Of a stretch of DNA of 64,000 nucleotides, positions 17,115 to 25,923 are shown piece after piece. The DNA is taken from contig CAYQUO010000016.1 of the NCBI GenBank assembly GCA_964420835.1, positions 1 through 64,000 of the forward strand. The letters run 5' to 3'. A program made the position numbers and the translations under genes. This DNA is from CAYQUO01 sp964420835 (GTDB taxonomy: Bacteria; Chloroflexota; Anaerolineae; Anaerolineales; Anaerolineaceae). Each line of letters starts with the position of its first letter. Positions within the stretch are counted from its first letter, which is position 1. Under the pieces are notes generated by a model. It saw only the letters and a program-made list of their open reading frames with translations. It was not told where the DNA came from and did not search any database.

Positions 17115-17175
17115 AAATAAAAATAGATCAAATCGCCTTAAAATTGGATTTGTTTGTAAAGAAACCGAGAATGGG

Positions 17176-17211
17176 TGGGTTTCAGGTGCACACCTGAAAC
17201 CCATTTGTCTT
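17176..17211 (+). terminator. Rho-independent terminator after rpsI
   Basis: A perfect 13-base inverted repeat (17176-17188 with 17191-17203, only CA between the arms, so a short loop in practice) is followed by TTTGTCTT. It closes the ribosomal protein superoperon. Confidence 0.88.
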
Positions 17212-17226
17212 AAAGGGATCAGCCAT

Positions 17227-18696
17227 ATGCACACAGATATAAATAATGGAATCACCATCGTTGGCTTGGGGCCTGGGAAGGCGGAAAATTTGACTGTGGA
17301 AGCCTGGCAATGGTTGGAAGGAGTTGACAAGGTTTACCTGAGGACTTTGGAGCACCCTTCGGCGGCTGGCATCCCGCCGAATGTACAAAAGGTCTCCTTC
17401 GACGAGTTGTATAGAAAAAGCACAACACTCGAGGAGGTTTACAGGGAAATTGTTGAGACCATACTTACGCTAGGCAGACAGCCCGGGGGGGTTACTTTCG
17501 CAGTGCCAGGACACCCATTTATCGCCGAAGCCACCTGCGTTGAGATTGTAATGAAAGCCCGAAAGGCTGGCATCCCTGTGAGGATTATTGAGGGCATCAG
17601 TTTGCTGGAGCCTGTTTGTAGAGCATTGGAGATCGACCCATTCCCGCAAATGGCAATTATCGATGCTTTGGAATTTAGCGGGTTTTGCCACCCCCCATTC
17701 CCGCCGTCACAGCCGGTGCTTGTAGCCCAAGTTTATTCGAATATGGTTGCCTCTGAGGTAAAACTTGTTCTAATGGCAGTGTACCCGGATGATTATCGGG
17801 TAAGGCTTGTCCATTACGCCGGGACAGAGGAGCAGATCGTGGAAACACTGCCCTTGTATGAGGTGGATCGAAGCCCTCATATTGGCCTGCAGACTTGCCT
17901 TTACGTCCCACCGCTTGATCGTGAAACATCCTTTGAGGCATTTCAAGACCTGGTTGCACGCCTGCGTGCACCGGATGGCTGCACTTGGGACCGGGAGCAG
18001 ACCCATCAAAGTTTGAGGAACTCACTTCTTGAGGAAACCTACGAGGTTTTAAGCGCCCTGGATGCAGGGGATATGCCGGGATTGCAGGAGGAACTTGGAG
18101 ACCTGCTTCTTCAACTGGTGCTGCATGCGCAGATAGGTGTAGAGGAGGGAGAATTCTCCATGACCGATATTCTCGCGGGCATCCACCAAAAGATCGTTTA
18201 CCGACACCCACACGTTTTTGCCAACAAGGAATTGGATGGACCTCATGCAATCCTGCGAAATTGGGAACAATTAAAGGCGGCTGAAAGAAAAGCCAGTGGA
18301 AAGGCGGAGCATGGCCTTCTGCATAGTGTGCCCAAGGCATTGCCTGCACTGGCTCAGGCCCAAGCTTATCAGGATCGGGCAGCCCGGGTTGGTTTTGACT
18401 GGAACGACATTACTCCTGTTTATAGAAAAGTGAAAGAGGAGTTGGCGGAAGTCCGGGAAGCCAAGACCAATTCTGAAAGGGAGGATGAGCTCGGGGATTT
18501 ATTGTTCTCATTGGTGAACCTGGTCCGATGGCACAAGGCAGATGCCGAATCAGTGCTGAGAAAAACAAACGATCGTTTTTCCAGGCGCTTTGCATATGTG
18601 GAAGAGCGTGCCAGGGAAGCCGGTAAAAATTTGCATGACATGTCATTGGAAGAAATGGACGCGTTTTGGAACGAAGCAAAAACGAGGGGATTGTAA
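17227..18696 (+). CDS. mazG: Tetrapyrrole methylase-MazG pyrophosphohydrolase fusion
   Basis: This 489-aa protein has two domains. Residues 1-235 resemble SAM-dependent tetrapyrrole (corrin/porphyrin) methylases, with IVGLGPGKAENLTVEAW at the start. Residues about 245-489 are a tandem MazG nucleoside triphosphate pyrophosphohydrolase, with metal-binding motifs LLEETYEVLSALDAG...EELGDLL and VKEELAEVREAK...EDELGDLLF. The architecture matches Bacillus YabN. A likely role is hydrolysis of noncanonical or excess NTPs; the methylase activity is unproven. It follows the terminator, with AAAGGGA before the ATG. Confidence 0.9.
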   Translation: MHTDINNGITIVGLGPGKAENLTVEAWQWLEGVDKVYLRTLEHPSAAGIPPNVQKVSFDELYRKSTTLEEVYREIVETILTLGRQPGGVTFAVPGHPFIAEATCVEIVMKARKAGIPVRIIEGISLLEPVCRALEIDPFPQMAIIDALEFSGFCHPPFPPSQPVLVAQVYSNMVASEVKLVLMAVYPDDYRVRLVHYAGTEEQIVETLPLYEVDRSPHIGLQTCLYVPPLDRETSFEAFQDLVARLRAPDGCTWDREQTHQSLRNSLLEETYEVLSALDAGDMPGLQEELGDLLLQLVLHAQIGVEEGEFSMTDILAGIHQKIVYRHPHVFANKELDGPHAILRNWEQLKAAERKASGKAEHGLLHSVPKALPALAQAQAYQDRAARVGFDWNDITPVYRKVKEELAEVREAKTNSEREDELGDLLFSLVNLVRWHKADAESVLRKTNDRFSRRFAYVEERAREAGKNLHDMSLEEMDAFWNEAKTRGL

Positions 18697-18711
18697 CCGA
18701 GGAGCAGAAAG

Positions 18712-19419
18712 ATGAGACGGGCCGGGTTTATTCTCTTTTCCATTTGTCTTACCAGCCTGCTTGTCAGCATTCGTCGGTTCCCATTGTCTGAAAACCACAT
18801 GATCATTGGTGAACCTATTTCCCTGTCCACCAGATTAATATACCCTTCTGCTGTTCATTTTGGGGAAAAAGCGAAGATATCACTTAAGGTGGAATTGATG
18901 GATAGTCTTCCTGGAGAGAAGACAACCGCCTTAGATCTTTTTTCCTCGCAATCCATTGACGATACAGATACCATGTCCAATACTCCGATTTTCGCCGAAG
19001 CAAGGTTGGAATCTCCGAAAGATCAGGCATTTCCGGCCGGCTCAATTGTACAGACAATGGCCAGGGGTCACCCGGCGAATTTCTCCTGGACCTTGCAGCC
19101 TGCCAGACCGGGTGTGAGCAGAGGCCAATTGTGGGTCTATGTTGATGCAGGTCACACCGATTGGGATGCAACAACATTTACACCAGTTCTCGTGCATGAT
19201 ATTGAGGTCAATTCCCAGATGTTTTTGGGTTTTCCACCAAAAAAGGTCAGGCCATTCTTGATCCTGGGACTGCTCGCAGGTATGCTTGTAGCCTTTCTTC
19301 CAATCCGACATAAGATTGGTTCGAATAAAAGTGGCGAAAAACCCAAACCCACGATGAGCGACCAAAGTGATAGAAAGGGACATGGCGTACCAGGAACGTC
19401 CAAGGATGTTCGCTCGTGA
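18712..19419 (+). CDS. Hypothetical membrane-anchored protein
   Basis: I do not recognise this 235-aa protein. It has an N-terminal hydrophobic segment (about residues 4-21), a long extracytoplasmic-looking region with a beta-rich middle, a second hydrophobic segment (PFLILGLLAGMLVAFL, about residues 180-195) and a hydrophilic, charged C-terminal tail. The topology suggests an outside domain between two membrane anchors. GAGGAG lies before the ATG and the gene starts 15 bases after mazG, so they are probably cotranscribed. The ATP synthase promoter follows its stop closely. Confidence 0.7.
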   Translation: MRRAGFILFSICLTSLLVSIRRFPLSENHMIIGEPISLSTRLIYPSAVHFGEKAKISLKVELMDSLPGEKTTALDLFSSQSIDDTDTMSNTPIFAEARLESPKDQAFPAGSIVQTMARGHPANFSWTLQPARPGVSRGQLWVYVDAGHTDWDATTFTPVLVHDIEVNSQMFLGFPPKKVRPFLILGLLAGMLVAFLPIRHKIGSNKSGEKPKPTMSDQSDRKGHGVPGTSKDVRS

Positions 19420-19431
19420 GGTGCTCATTTA

Positions 19432-19460
19432 TTGACCATATTTATTGCTTCTGATATAAT
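19432..19460 (+). promoter_or_regulatory. Strong promoter of the ATP synthase F0 genes, leaderless
   Basis: TTGACC (19432-19437), a 17-base spacer and TATAAT (19455-19460) with an upstream TG (TGATATAAT) make a near-consensus housekeeping promoter. The ATG of the first gene lies 7 bases after the -10 box, where transcription itself would begin, and no Shine-Dalgarno sequence precedes it. A leaderless mRNA is inferred. Confidence 0.85.
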
Positions 19461-19467
19461 TTTTCGA

Positions 19468-19776
19468 ATGTCAGAAAAAAAAACCGGCGGGGTTGATCAA
19501 AAACCGGCGATCCTAAATCTGGGTGTCGCATTTGTCCTTGGCAAGGTTGGTTGCCTGACCCTGATCATCATTATCGCAGCAATTATGGCAGGAATGTGGC
19601 TGGATCAACAATTTCAAACCAAATCAATTTTTACGTTTTCCCTGGTGGTACTGAGCATTCCATTATCCATTGCGGCCATGTTGGGAGTGGTTCGTTCTGG
19701 TTTAAAAAGGTTATTGGCCCAGGGACCAACTGAAAAGATCCACAAGGAGGAACCTGGTATTGGAAACTCCAACTAA
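19468..19776 (+). CDS. AtpZ/AtpI-like membrane protein
   Basis: This 102-aa protein has two membrane helices (about residues 21-42 and 50-71), the shape of the AtpI/AtpZ accessory proteins that assist c-ring assembly or Mg2+ handling at the head of atp operons. Sequence match is weak, so the assignment rests on size, topology and position. The ATG giving MSEKKTGGVDQKP is preferred over an in-frame TTG at 19432, which coincides with the -35 box. The end overlaps atpB by 17 bases. Confidence 0.75.
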   Translation: MSEKKTGGVDQKPAILNLGVAFVLGKVGCLTLIIIIAAIMAGMWLDQQFQTKSIFTFSLVVLSIPLSIAAMLGVVRSGLKRLLAQGPTEKIHKEEPGIGNSN

Positions 19777-20755
19777 ACGAAAATGGAGATGGGGCAAGAA
19801 TCGCTGGATTGTCCTGTTTTTCATCATCCTCGGGGTGATCGGTGTCAGATACTTTCCACCGGTAAAACCGCATATTCAAGTCGTTTCTGAAAAGATCTTT
19901 GACACTCCCATTGTTACCCTGCCAGTTATTGGAGATCTCTATTTATCCAATACCATGACCGCCATGATCGTGGTGGATATCCTCTTGATTTTGATCATCA
20001 TTGCCGTTCAAAAGGCAATTAAAAGCGGGAGTTTAATGCCGAAGGGAATTCCCGGTTTGATCACCTATGTATTTGAGACCCTCTATAACCTGACCGAATC
20101 GTCTGCCGGTGTCAGATGGGCAAAGGTTATTTTTCCCTACTTCTCGATTGTTATGCTGGTCGTGTTACTTGCGAATCTGACCAAGTTGCTGCCGGGGTAT
20201 GAATCGATTGGCTTGTTACACTCATCTGAACATGGATCGGCAGTAAGGGAAATCATTCCGGGTGTCTTTTCCCTGGTGAAGGGCGAAGTTCAGCCTGGAG
20301 AAGGATATAACCTGGTCGGGTTTTTCCGAGGGATGCCAACCGATCTAAACTTTACGGTCGCCCTGGCAATTTTTTCTGTTGTTATGACCCAGGTTATTGG
20401 AGTGAAAGCCCACGGGTTCCCTTACTTTAAAAAGTTCTTTAATCCGACCACCATCTTTTCAAAACCCGGTTTGGGGGCCATTGATTTTTTTGTGAGCATA
20501 TTGGAGCTCATTTCAGAAATGGCCAAGGTCCTCTCGTTTTCATTCCGTTTATTTGGGAATATGTTTGCCGGATTCGTTCTTCTGGTATTGATCGGTTCTT
20601 TAATACCGGTGTTCGCACAATCTGGGATTTTGCTGTTTGAATTCTTCATTGGGCTGATCCAGGCATTTGTATTCGGCATGCTGACGATGGTATTCATGGC
20701 TCAAGCCACCCAGGGACATGACGGGCAGGATCATGCAAATGGTGAAACATCATAA
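19760..20755 (+). CDS. atpB: ATP synthase F0 subunit a
   Basis: Subunit a (331 aa) forms the half-channels for ion flow. The essential arginine is in SFSFRLFGNMFAGF (about residues 257-270). Several membrane helices are visible and the C-terminal GLIQAFVFGMLTMVFMAQAT is typical. It is longer than E. coli subunit a because of an N-terminal extension and a loop near residues 150-190. The start is TTG with AGGAGG 9 bases upstream (19745-19750), inside the preceding gene. Confidence 0.95.
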   Translation: METPTKRKWRWGKNRWIVLFFIILGVIGVRYFPPVKPHIQVVSEKIFDTPIVTLPVIGDLYLSNTMTAMIVVDILLILIIIAVQKAIKSGSLMPKGIPGLITYVFETLYNLTESSAGVRWAKVIFPYFSIVMLVVLLANLTKLLPGYESIGLLHSSEHGSAVREIIPGVFSLVKGEVQPGEGYNLVGFFRGMPTDLNFTVALAIFSVVMTQVIGVKAHGFPYFKKFFNPTTIFSKPGLGAIDFFVSILELISEMAKVLSFSFRLFGNMFAGFVLLVLIGSLIPVFAQSGILLFEFFIGLIQAFVFGMLTMVFMAQATQGHDGQDHANGETS

Positions 20756-20782
20756 ATACTGGAACTTCGGAGGTTTGTTCGC

Positions 20783-21019
20783 ATGACAGGAGACATTGTA
20801 CAGGCAGCTAAATTTATCGGCGCAGGTCTTGCCATGGTTGGGGCGTTTGGTGCAGGAATCGGCATTGGCCTTATTGGCCTTGGCGCTTTAGGCGGGATGG
20901 CAAGGAATCCGGATACCTACGGTAACCTGCTTACCAGCATGATCCTTGGCATTGCATTTACGGAAGCGATTGCTATTTACTGCCTGGTAATCGCATTCCT
21001 GATGCTTTTTGTCCTCTAG
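20783..21019 (+). CDS. atpE: ATP synthase F0 subunit c
   Basis: Subunit c (78 aa) is a two-helix hairpin that forms the rotor ring. GAGIGIGLIGLGALGGMARNP is helix 1 and the turn, and the ion-binding glutamate is in GIAFTEAIAIY of helix 2. The helix-1 glutamine and the Ser/Thr after the glutamate that mark sodium-binding rings are missing, so proton coupling is the likelier reading. TCGGAGGTTTG precedes the ATG. Confidence 0.95.
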   Translation: MTGDIVQAAKFIGAGLAMVGAFGAGIGIGLIGLGALGGMARNPDTYGNLLTSMILGIAFTEAIAIYCLVIAFLMLFVL

Positions 21020-21046
21020 TTAGCGATAGAACTCAGGAGGATCGCT

Positions 21047-21787
21047 TTGGAAGGTCTTGGAATTAGTCTGGGATATTTGCTTGTACAACTGATCAATTTC
21101 GCGATCATGTTTGTTGTTCTGAACGCCTGGGTGGTAAAACCCATAATGCGGATGTTGAATAAGCGTCGTGAAGTGGTTGCGCAAGGGATAGAAGATGCCC
21201 GTGTCGCCGCCGAGGCACGGGCAAACGCAGAACGCGATGCGGAAAAGGTCCTCAAGGAAGCTCAGGAGAAGGCCGGGTTGATGATCAAGGAAGCTCAGGA
21301 GAGGGCTTCTGTTGCGGCGAGGGAAATTACCGCAGCCGCGGAGGCGGAAACAGCAAAAAACCGGGAAGTTGCTTTGGCCGAGTTGGAGGAAGAACGGAAC
21401 AGGATGCTGACAGACCTGCGCGGCCAAATCGTTACGCTGTCCATTGCTGCAGCACAAAAATTGATCGGAGAGAACCTGGATGAGAAACGGCAAAGGGTAT
21501 TACTGGATGAATTTTTCTCCGGGGTTAAGAATGGCAAGGTGGTCGTCCTCGAAGGGGAGATCCCTTCGACTCCGTCGATCGATGTCATCAGTGCCCTTCC
21601 ATTAACCAGCGCTGAGCAGGAGTCGATTCGCAAGGAAGTCGTCAGCAGGATGACGAAAGGCAATCCCAAAATAGAATTTCGAGTGGATACCGCCATACTT
21701 GGCGGGTTGATCATTCGGGCAGGCGATCGAGTGATGGATGGGTCTATCGCCGGACAATTGGAAGCCTTGCGCCAAAACCTAAAATAA
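21047..21787 (+). CDS. atpF: ATP synthase b subunit fused to delta C-terminal domain
   Basis: Residues 1-160 of this 246-aa protein are a b subunit: one N-terminal membrane helix (GYLLVQLINFAIMFVVLNAW) and a long charged coiled coil. Residues about 164-246 match the C-terminal domain of delta/OSCP, ending GGLIIRAGDRVMDGSIAGQL then EALRQNLK. The N-terminal helical bundle of delta, which binds the F1 alpha subunits, is not present. Actinobacteria have a longer b-delta fusion; this is shorter. It starts with TTG after AGGAGG (21035-21040). No atpA, atpG, atpD or atpC follows. Confidence 0.85.
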   Translation: MEGLGISLGYLLVQLINFAIMFVVLNAWVVKPIMRMLNKRREVVAQGIEDARVAAEARANAERDAEKVLKEAQEKAGLMIKEAQERASVAAREITAAAEAETAKNREVALAELEEERNRMLTDLRGQIVTLSIAAAQKLIGENLDEKRQRVLLDEFFSGVKNGKVVVLEGEIPSTPSIDVISALPLTSAEQESIRKEVVSRMTKGNPKIEFRVDTAILGGLIIRAGDRVMDGSIAGQLEALRQNLK

Positions 21788-21875
21788 TTATTGGTGCTTT
21801 GATACTCAGGCTTTGGCAGGCACAGGCAGGGCATGCCATGGCTTGTCTTTTACCTGCTATGGGGTAAATTGTGCC

Positions 21876-23474
21876 ATGGTTAAAAAAGATGCAACTGAAC
21901 TCTTGAAGGACCTGCCCCTGCGGGTGGAAATCTCAGGGGAACTCCCTACTAACACGGTAAGTGATGTTGTGTTTGATTCCCGGCAGGTTGTTCCCCAATG
22001 TATTTTTGTCGCCGTACAAGGGGGCAATGTTGACGGCCATGATTACATCATGGAGGCTGTTCGGAGAGGGGCCAAAGTGATTGTTGGGACAAAACCGGCG
22101 CCGCAGGGGCTTTCCACTGCTTATATTAGGGTTGATAATTCCCGTGAAGCCTTGGCGTATCTTTCTGCTGCCTTGTTTGGTCATCCGGCCCGCGACCTGA
22201 CTGTTATTGGGGTTACCGGTACGGATGGAAAAACCACGACCTGTAACCTGCTTTATCAGATATTGATCCAAGCGGGATTTCGCGCCGGAATGGTCACATC
22301 TGTCAATGCTGTATTGGGGGACGAAGTTGTGGATACGGGGTATCATGTAACCACACCCGAGGCTCCCGACATACAAAAATACCTCTACCGCATGAAAGAA
22401 GATGGCTTAACCCATGTTGTCCTGGAGGCGACATCCCATGGATTGGCCCAACACCGTTTAACTGGATGTGAATTCGATATTGGCATTGTGACAAACATCA
22501 CCCATGAGCACCTCGATTACCACGGAAATTATGAATCATATCGTAATGCCAAGGCAATCCTGTTCTCCAACCTGCTGGAAACTGCGACGAAACCGGCCGG
22601 AAACATTCGAATGGCTGTTCTCAACAGGGATGATAGGTCCTATCCCTATTTGCATGAGGGAATACCGGCGAGACAGGTCTGTTATGGATTGAAGCCCGGT
22701 GCGGATGTTTGGGCCAGGGACGTTCAACACAAACCAGCCGGAATATCCTTTATGGCTGTTGGAGATGATTTCCAATTGCAATTATCAAGCCCGCTGGTGG
22801 GTTTATTCAATGTTGCGAACATTCTGGCTGCATTTACAGCCGCCGTAAAAGGCCTGCAGGTTGATCCCACAGTGGCCGGAATGGGAGTGGCATCCCTAAA
22901 AGGTGTTTCGGGGCGGATGGAATCGATCGATATGGGACAACGTTTTTCCGCGATCGTCGATTTTGCCCACACACCCAATGCTCTGCAGCGAGCCCTTGAA
23001 ACAGCCCGGGAATTGACCGCCGGACGGGTGATCGCGGTATTCGGGTCCGCAGGATTGCGCGATCGGCAAAAGCGAAAATTAATGAGCGCTGTTTCTGCCA
23101 AACTGGCTGATATTACGGTGATTACAGCGGAGGATCCCAGGACTGAAAAGTTGGAGCATATCCTGATGGAGATGGAGACGGAAGCGGTAAAACACGGCGC
23201 TTCGCTCGGTGAAGATCTTTTTTGTATCCCTGATCGTGGCAGGGCCATCCGGTTTGCAGTCGGTTGTGCGAATCCCGCTGACCTTGTTTTGGTGTGCGGA
23301 AAAGGCCATGAACAATCAATGTGTTTTGGAGAAGTTGAATTTCCCTGGGATGACCGCGTAGCCTTAAAGGCTGCCTTGGCCGATCTGCTTGGGAAGGAAG
23401 GACCTGCCATGCCATATCTTCCAACATCCGGGCAAAACAATATACAAACCAATCTGATGGATTTGGCAATGTAG
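21876..23474 (+). CDS. murE: UDP-N-acetylmuramyl-tripeptide synthetase (MurE family)
   Basis: MurE adds the third amino acid of the peptidoglycan stem in the cytoplasm. The 532-aa protein has the ATP loop VTGTDGKTTTCN, TTPEAPDIQ, LEATSHGL, NITHEHLDYH, DFAHTPNALQRAL and late GKGHEQ motifs. The specificity loop reads EDPR rather than the DNPR of diaminopimelate enzymes or DNPA of lysine enzymes, so the substrate is uncertain. The ATG giving MVKKDATELL is preferred; an upstream in-frame start adds 21 unconserved residues. A strong terminator follows. Confidence 0.88.
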   Translation: MVKKDATELLKDLPLRVEISGELPTNTVSDVVFDSRQVVPQCIFVAVQGGNVDGHDYIMEAVRRGAKVIVGTKPAPQGLSTAYIRVDNSREALAYLSAALFGHPARDLTVIGVTGTDGKTTTCNLLYQILIQAGFRAGMVTSVNAVLGDEVVDTGYHVTTPEAPDIQKYLYRMKEDGLTHVVLEATSHGLAQHRLTGCEFDIGIVTNITHEHLDYHGNYESYRNAKAILFSNLLETATKPAGNIRMAVLNRDDRSYPYLHEGIPARQVCYGLKPGADVWARDVQHKPAGISFMAVGDDFQLQLSSPLVGLFNVANILAAFTAAVKGLQVDPTVAGMGVASLKGVSGRMESIDMGQRFSAIVDFAHTPNALQRALETARELTAGRVIAVFGSAGLRDRQKRKLMSAVSAKLADITVITAEDPRTEKLEHILMEMETEAVKHGASLGEDLFCIPDRGRAIRFAVGCANPADLVLVCGKGHEQSMCFGEVEFPWDDRVALKAALADLLGKEGPAMPYLPTSGQNNIQTNLMDLAM

Positions 23475-23502
23475 CCTTTTTTGGCGGATATCATGATTAA
23501 TT

Positions 23503-23530
23503 AAGAGGTATGCCATGCGGCATACCTCTT
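23503..23530. terminator. Bidirectional terminator between murE and pnp
   Basis: A perfect 12-bp stem (23503-23514 with 23519-23530) with an ATGC loop lies between the convergent murE and pnp genes. T-rich sequence follows on the plus strand and A/T-rich sequence on the other side. It can serve both transcripts. Confidence 0.8.
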
Positions 23531-23562
23531 TGTTGATCTTTGTGAATCGATTGGAGGTTTCT

Positions 23563-25812
23563 TTAATTCCGCCTGGAACGATTTCCGGCTCCCCGATTGG
23601 TACCGCCGATGTGTCCACCACCCCGGGAGGGTCTGTTTCCTCCCCCTGGTCTTCCTCCAAAACGGTTGCTGTTGTTGCCGCCTCTTCGGTCACGCTCCAG
23701 GGCTTCTTCGGCGGTCCAGCCCTCCAATACTGCTTGGCGCGAAAGCCTGATCTTGCCGTTCTCATCGATATTGATGACCATGACTGTGATTTCGTCGCCC
23801 ACACGGACAACGTCTTCGACTTTTTCAACCCGTTCGCTGTCCAATTGGGAAATATGAACCATGCCGTCAATATTTGGAAGGATCTCAACAAAAGCTCCAA
23901 AATCGGCGATTCGGACTACCTTTCCTGTATAGATGCGTCCTACCTGGGCGGATTCTGTCAGGGCAAGGATACGTTCGCGCGCCCTGTTTTCGCTATCTTT
24001 GCTTGTGGCTGCAATGAAAACTGTTCCATCATCTTCAATGTCGATACGAGTATCTGTTTCCTCTTGCAGAGCCCGGATCATTTTCCCGCCGGGGCCGATG
24101 ATGGCGCCGATTTTGTCAATTGGAACCTTTAGGCTGGTGACCCGGGGTACGTGAGGTTTTAATTCGGGATTGGGCGCCGGGATGACAGAAAGCATACTGT
24201 CAAGGATCTGCAGGCGGGCCTTTTTTGCCTGTTCCAAAGCCTCGGACATGATTTGCGAGGTAATTCCCTTGATCTTGATGTCCATCTGCAGGGCTGTAAT
24301 CCCCTTGTCAGTGCCAGCCACTTTGAAATCCATGTCACCGAAGTGATCTTCGGCCCCTTGAATATCAGTCAGGATGCAATATCGATCGCCATCCGAGATC
24401 AACCCCATGGCCACACCGGCAACTGGAGCCCTGATGGGTACGCCGGTATCCATTAGTGCCAGCGTTGAGCCACAAACGGAGGCCATGGAGGAGGAACCAT
24501 TTGAAGACAGTACCTCGCTAACAAGACGCAGAGTGTAGGGAAACTCATCCTCAGGGGGTATAACAGGCTCCAGAGCGCGTTCGGCTAGTGCCCCGTGGCC
24601 GATCTCGCGCCGCGAATTCCCGCGGAGCATCTTCACTTCACCCGTACAGAATGGTGGAAAATTGTAGTGGTGAATATAGCGTTTGGTTTCGGTCGGCGTA
24701 AGATTATCCAGCTCCTGTGCTTCGCGAGGTGTGCCAAGGGTTGCCAGGGTGAGTACCTGTGTTTCTCCCCGGGTGAATAACCCAGAACCATGTGCACGGG
24801 GGCTAAAGCCGACCTCGCACCAGATCGGTCTGACCTCATCCAATGAACGGCCATCGGGGCGCATGTGTTGTATGAGAATGCGATCCCGAACAACCTTCTG
24901 ATATGCGGCGTGAAAGGCCTCTTTAACGTCGGCTGCTTTTTCCACGTCATCTTCGCCGGCTGATAATTTGACCGTCTGCTCCTCAAGTTCATCGATTGCT
25001 GTGTTGAGTTCAGCTTTCGATTGAGGTGAATCCAACAGTTGGGTAATCCGATCTTTAACCTGTTCGTATATTTGTTCTGACAGGGTTGTGTCAACTTTTT
25101 GGACGATGGTTTCACGCTTTGGCTTCCCTGCAACGGCCCTCAGCTGTTCCTGGGCTTCGATCAATGGTTGAATTGCCTGGTGACCGAAGAGCAGAGCCTT
25201 GACCATGTCATCCTCTGAAATTTCTTCGGCCCCACACTCAACCATTAGAATTGCATCCTTTGTGCCGGCAATCCTGAGATCAAGATTAGATTCTTCCATC
25301 TGGGAAAATGTGGGGTTGATCACCAAATTCCCATTAAGTCTGCCAATACGCACAGCTCCCACCGGGCCATCCCAGGGAATGTCCGAGATCATTAATGCAC
25401 AGGAAGCCGCATTAATGGCGAGGATGTCCAATGGGTTTTCTCGATCGGCTGAAAGAGAGTATAGGATTACCTGGACCTCGTTGCGCATTTCCTGATTAAA
25501 CAGGGGGCGCAGGGGGCGATCGGTTAAGCGCGCTGTCAGGACGGCATCCGTTCCGGGCCGACCTTCCCGCCGGAAAAAGGAACCGGGGATTCTTCCTCCT
25601 GCGTACAAACGTTCCTCATATTCCACCGTCAGGGGGAAGAAGTCTATTCCTTCGCGGGTGGTATTACTCATTGTGGCAGCTGCAAACACGACAGAGTCGC
25701 CGAGGCGGACGGTCACCGCTCCTCCTGCCTGCCCGGCAAGTTTTCCAGTTTCGAAAATGACCGAATTACCGCCAACATTGGCGGTGAACTGCTTATTGAT
25801 TGGTTTTTCCAT
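23563..25812 (-). CDS. pnp: Polyribonucleotide nucleotidyltransferase (PNPase)
   Basis: PNPase (749 aa) degrades RNA from the 3' end using phosphate. Two RNase PH domains are present (FFRREGRPGTDAVLTARLTD in the first, GSSSMASVCGSTLALMD in the second), then KH (IDKIGAIIGPGGKMIRALQE) and S1 (VGRIYTGKVVRIADFGAFVE) domains. The C-terminus is an unusual glycine/arginine/asparagine-rich tail of about 40 residues with RGG-like repeats. The ATG with AGAGGG upstream gives MEKPINKQF; a longer in-frame start adds 10 unsupported residues. rpsO lies upstream, the usual pairing. Confidence 0.96.
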   Translation of the reverse strand: MEKPINKQFTANVGGNSVIFETGKLAGQAGGAVTVRLGDSVVFAAATMSNTTREGIDFFPLTVEYEERLYAGGRIPGSFFRREGRPGTDAVLTARLTDRPLRPLFNQEMRNEVQVILYSLSADRENPLDILAINAASCALMISDIPWDGPVGAVRIGRLNGNLVINPTFSQMEESNLDLRIAGTKDAILMVECGAEEISEDDMVKALLFGHQAIQPLIEAQEQLRAVAGKPKRETIVQKVDTTLSEQIYEQVKDRITQLLDSPQSKAELNTAIDELEEQTVKLSAGEDDVEKAADVKEAFHAAYQKVVRDRILIQHMRPDGRSLDEVRPIWCEVGFSPRAHGSGLFTRGETQVLTLATLGTPREAQELDNLTPTETKRYIHHYNFPPFCTGEVKMLRGNSRREIGHGALAERALEPVIPPEDEFPYTLRLVSEVLSSNGSSSMASVCGSTLALMDTGVPIRAPVAGVAMGLISDGDRYCILTDIQGAEDHFGDMDFKVAGTDKGITALQMDIKIKGITSQIMSEALEQAKKARLQILDSMLSVIPAPNPELKPHVPRVTSLKVPIDKIGAIIGPGGKMIRALQEETDTRIDIEDDGTVFIAATSKDSENRARERILALTESAQVGRIYTGKVVRIADFGAFVEILPNIDGMVHISQLDSERVEKVEDVVRVGDEITVMVINIDENGKIRLSRQAVLEGWTAEEALERDRRGGNNSNRFGGRPGGGNRPSRGGGHIGGTNRGAGNRSRRN

Positions 25813-25923
25813 TTTTATTATCCCTCTTTGTATTTCCACCATGTTAGGGACTGAGAGCAGCCTGCGATATCATCACAGGATCCTTTCAATTCCCAACTGG
25901 CGAAAACACAATAGTCAAAATTT

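Noticed and set aside
17176..17203. Palindrome considered as an operator or attachment site
   Set aside because: Position after rpsI, nearly loopless hairpin and T-rich tail fit a terminator, and no integrase or repeat copy is adjacent.
17675..18349. A 224-codon open frame on the minus strand opposite mazG
   Set aside because: Rich in Pro, His and Arg with no domain; antisense to both MazG motifs.
22724..23494. A 256-codon open frame on the minus strand opposite murE
   Set aside because: Shadow of the murE coding sequence; serine/arginine/proline-rich composition typical of antisense frames and no ribosome site.
23515..24132. A 205-codon open frame on the plus strand opposite pnp
   Set aside because: It begins inside the bidirectional terminator and is antisense to the conserved S1 and KH region of pnp.
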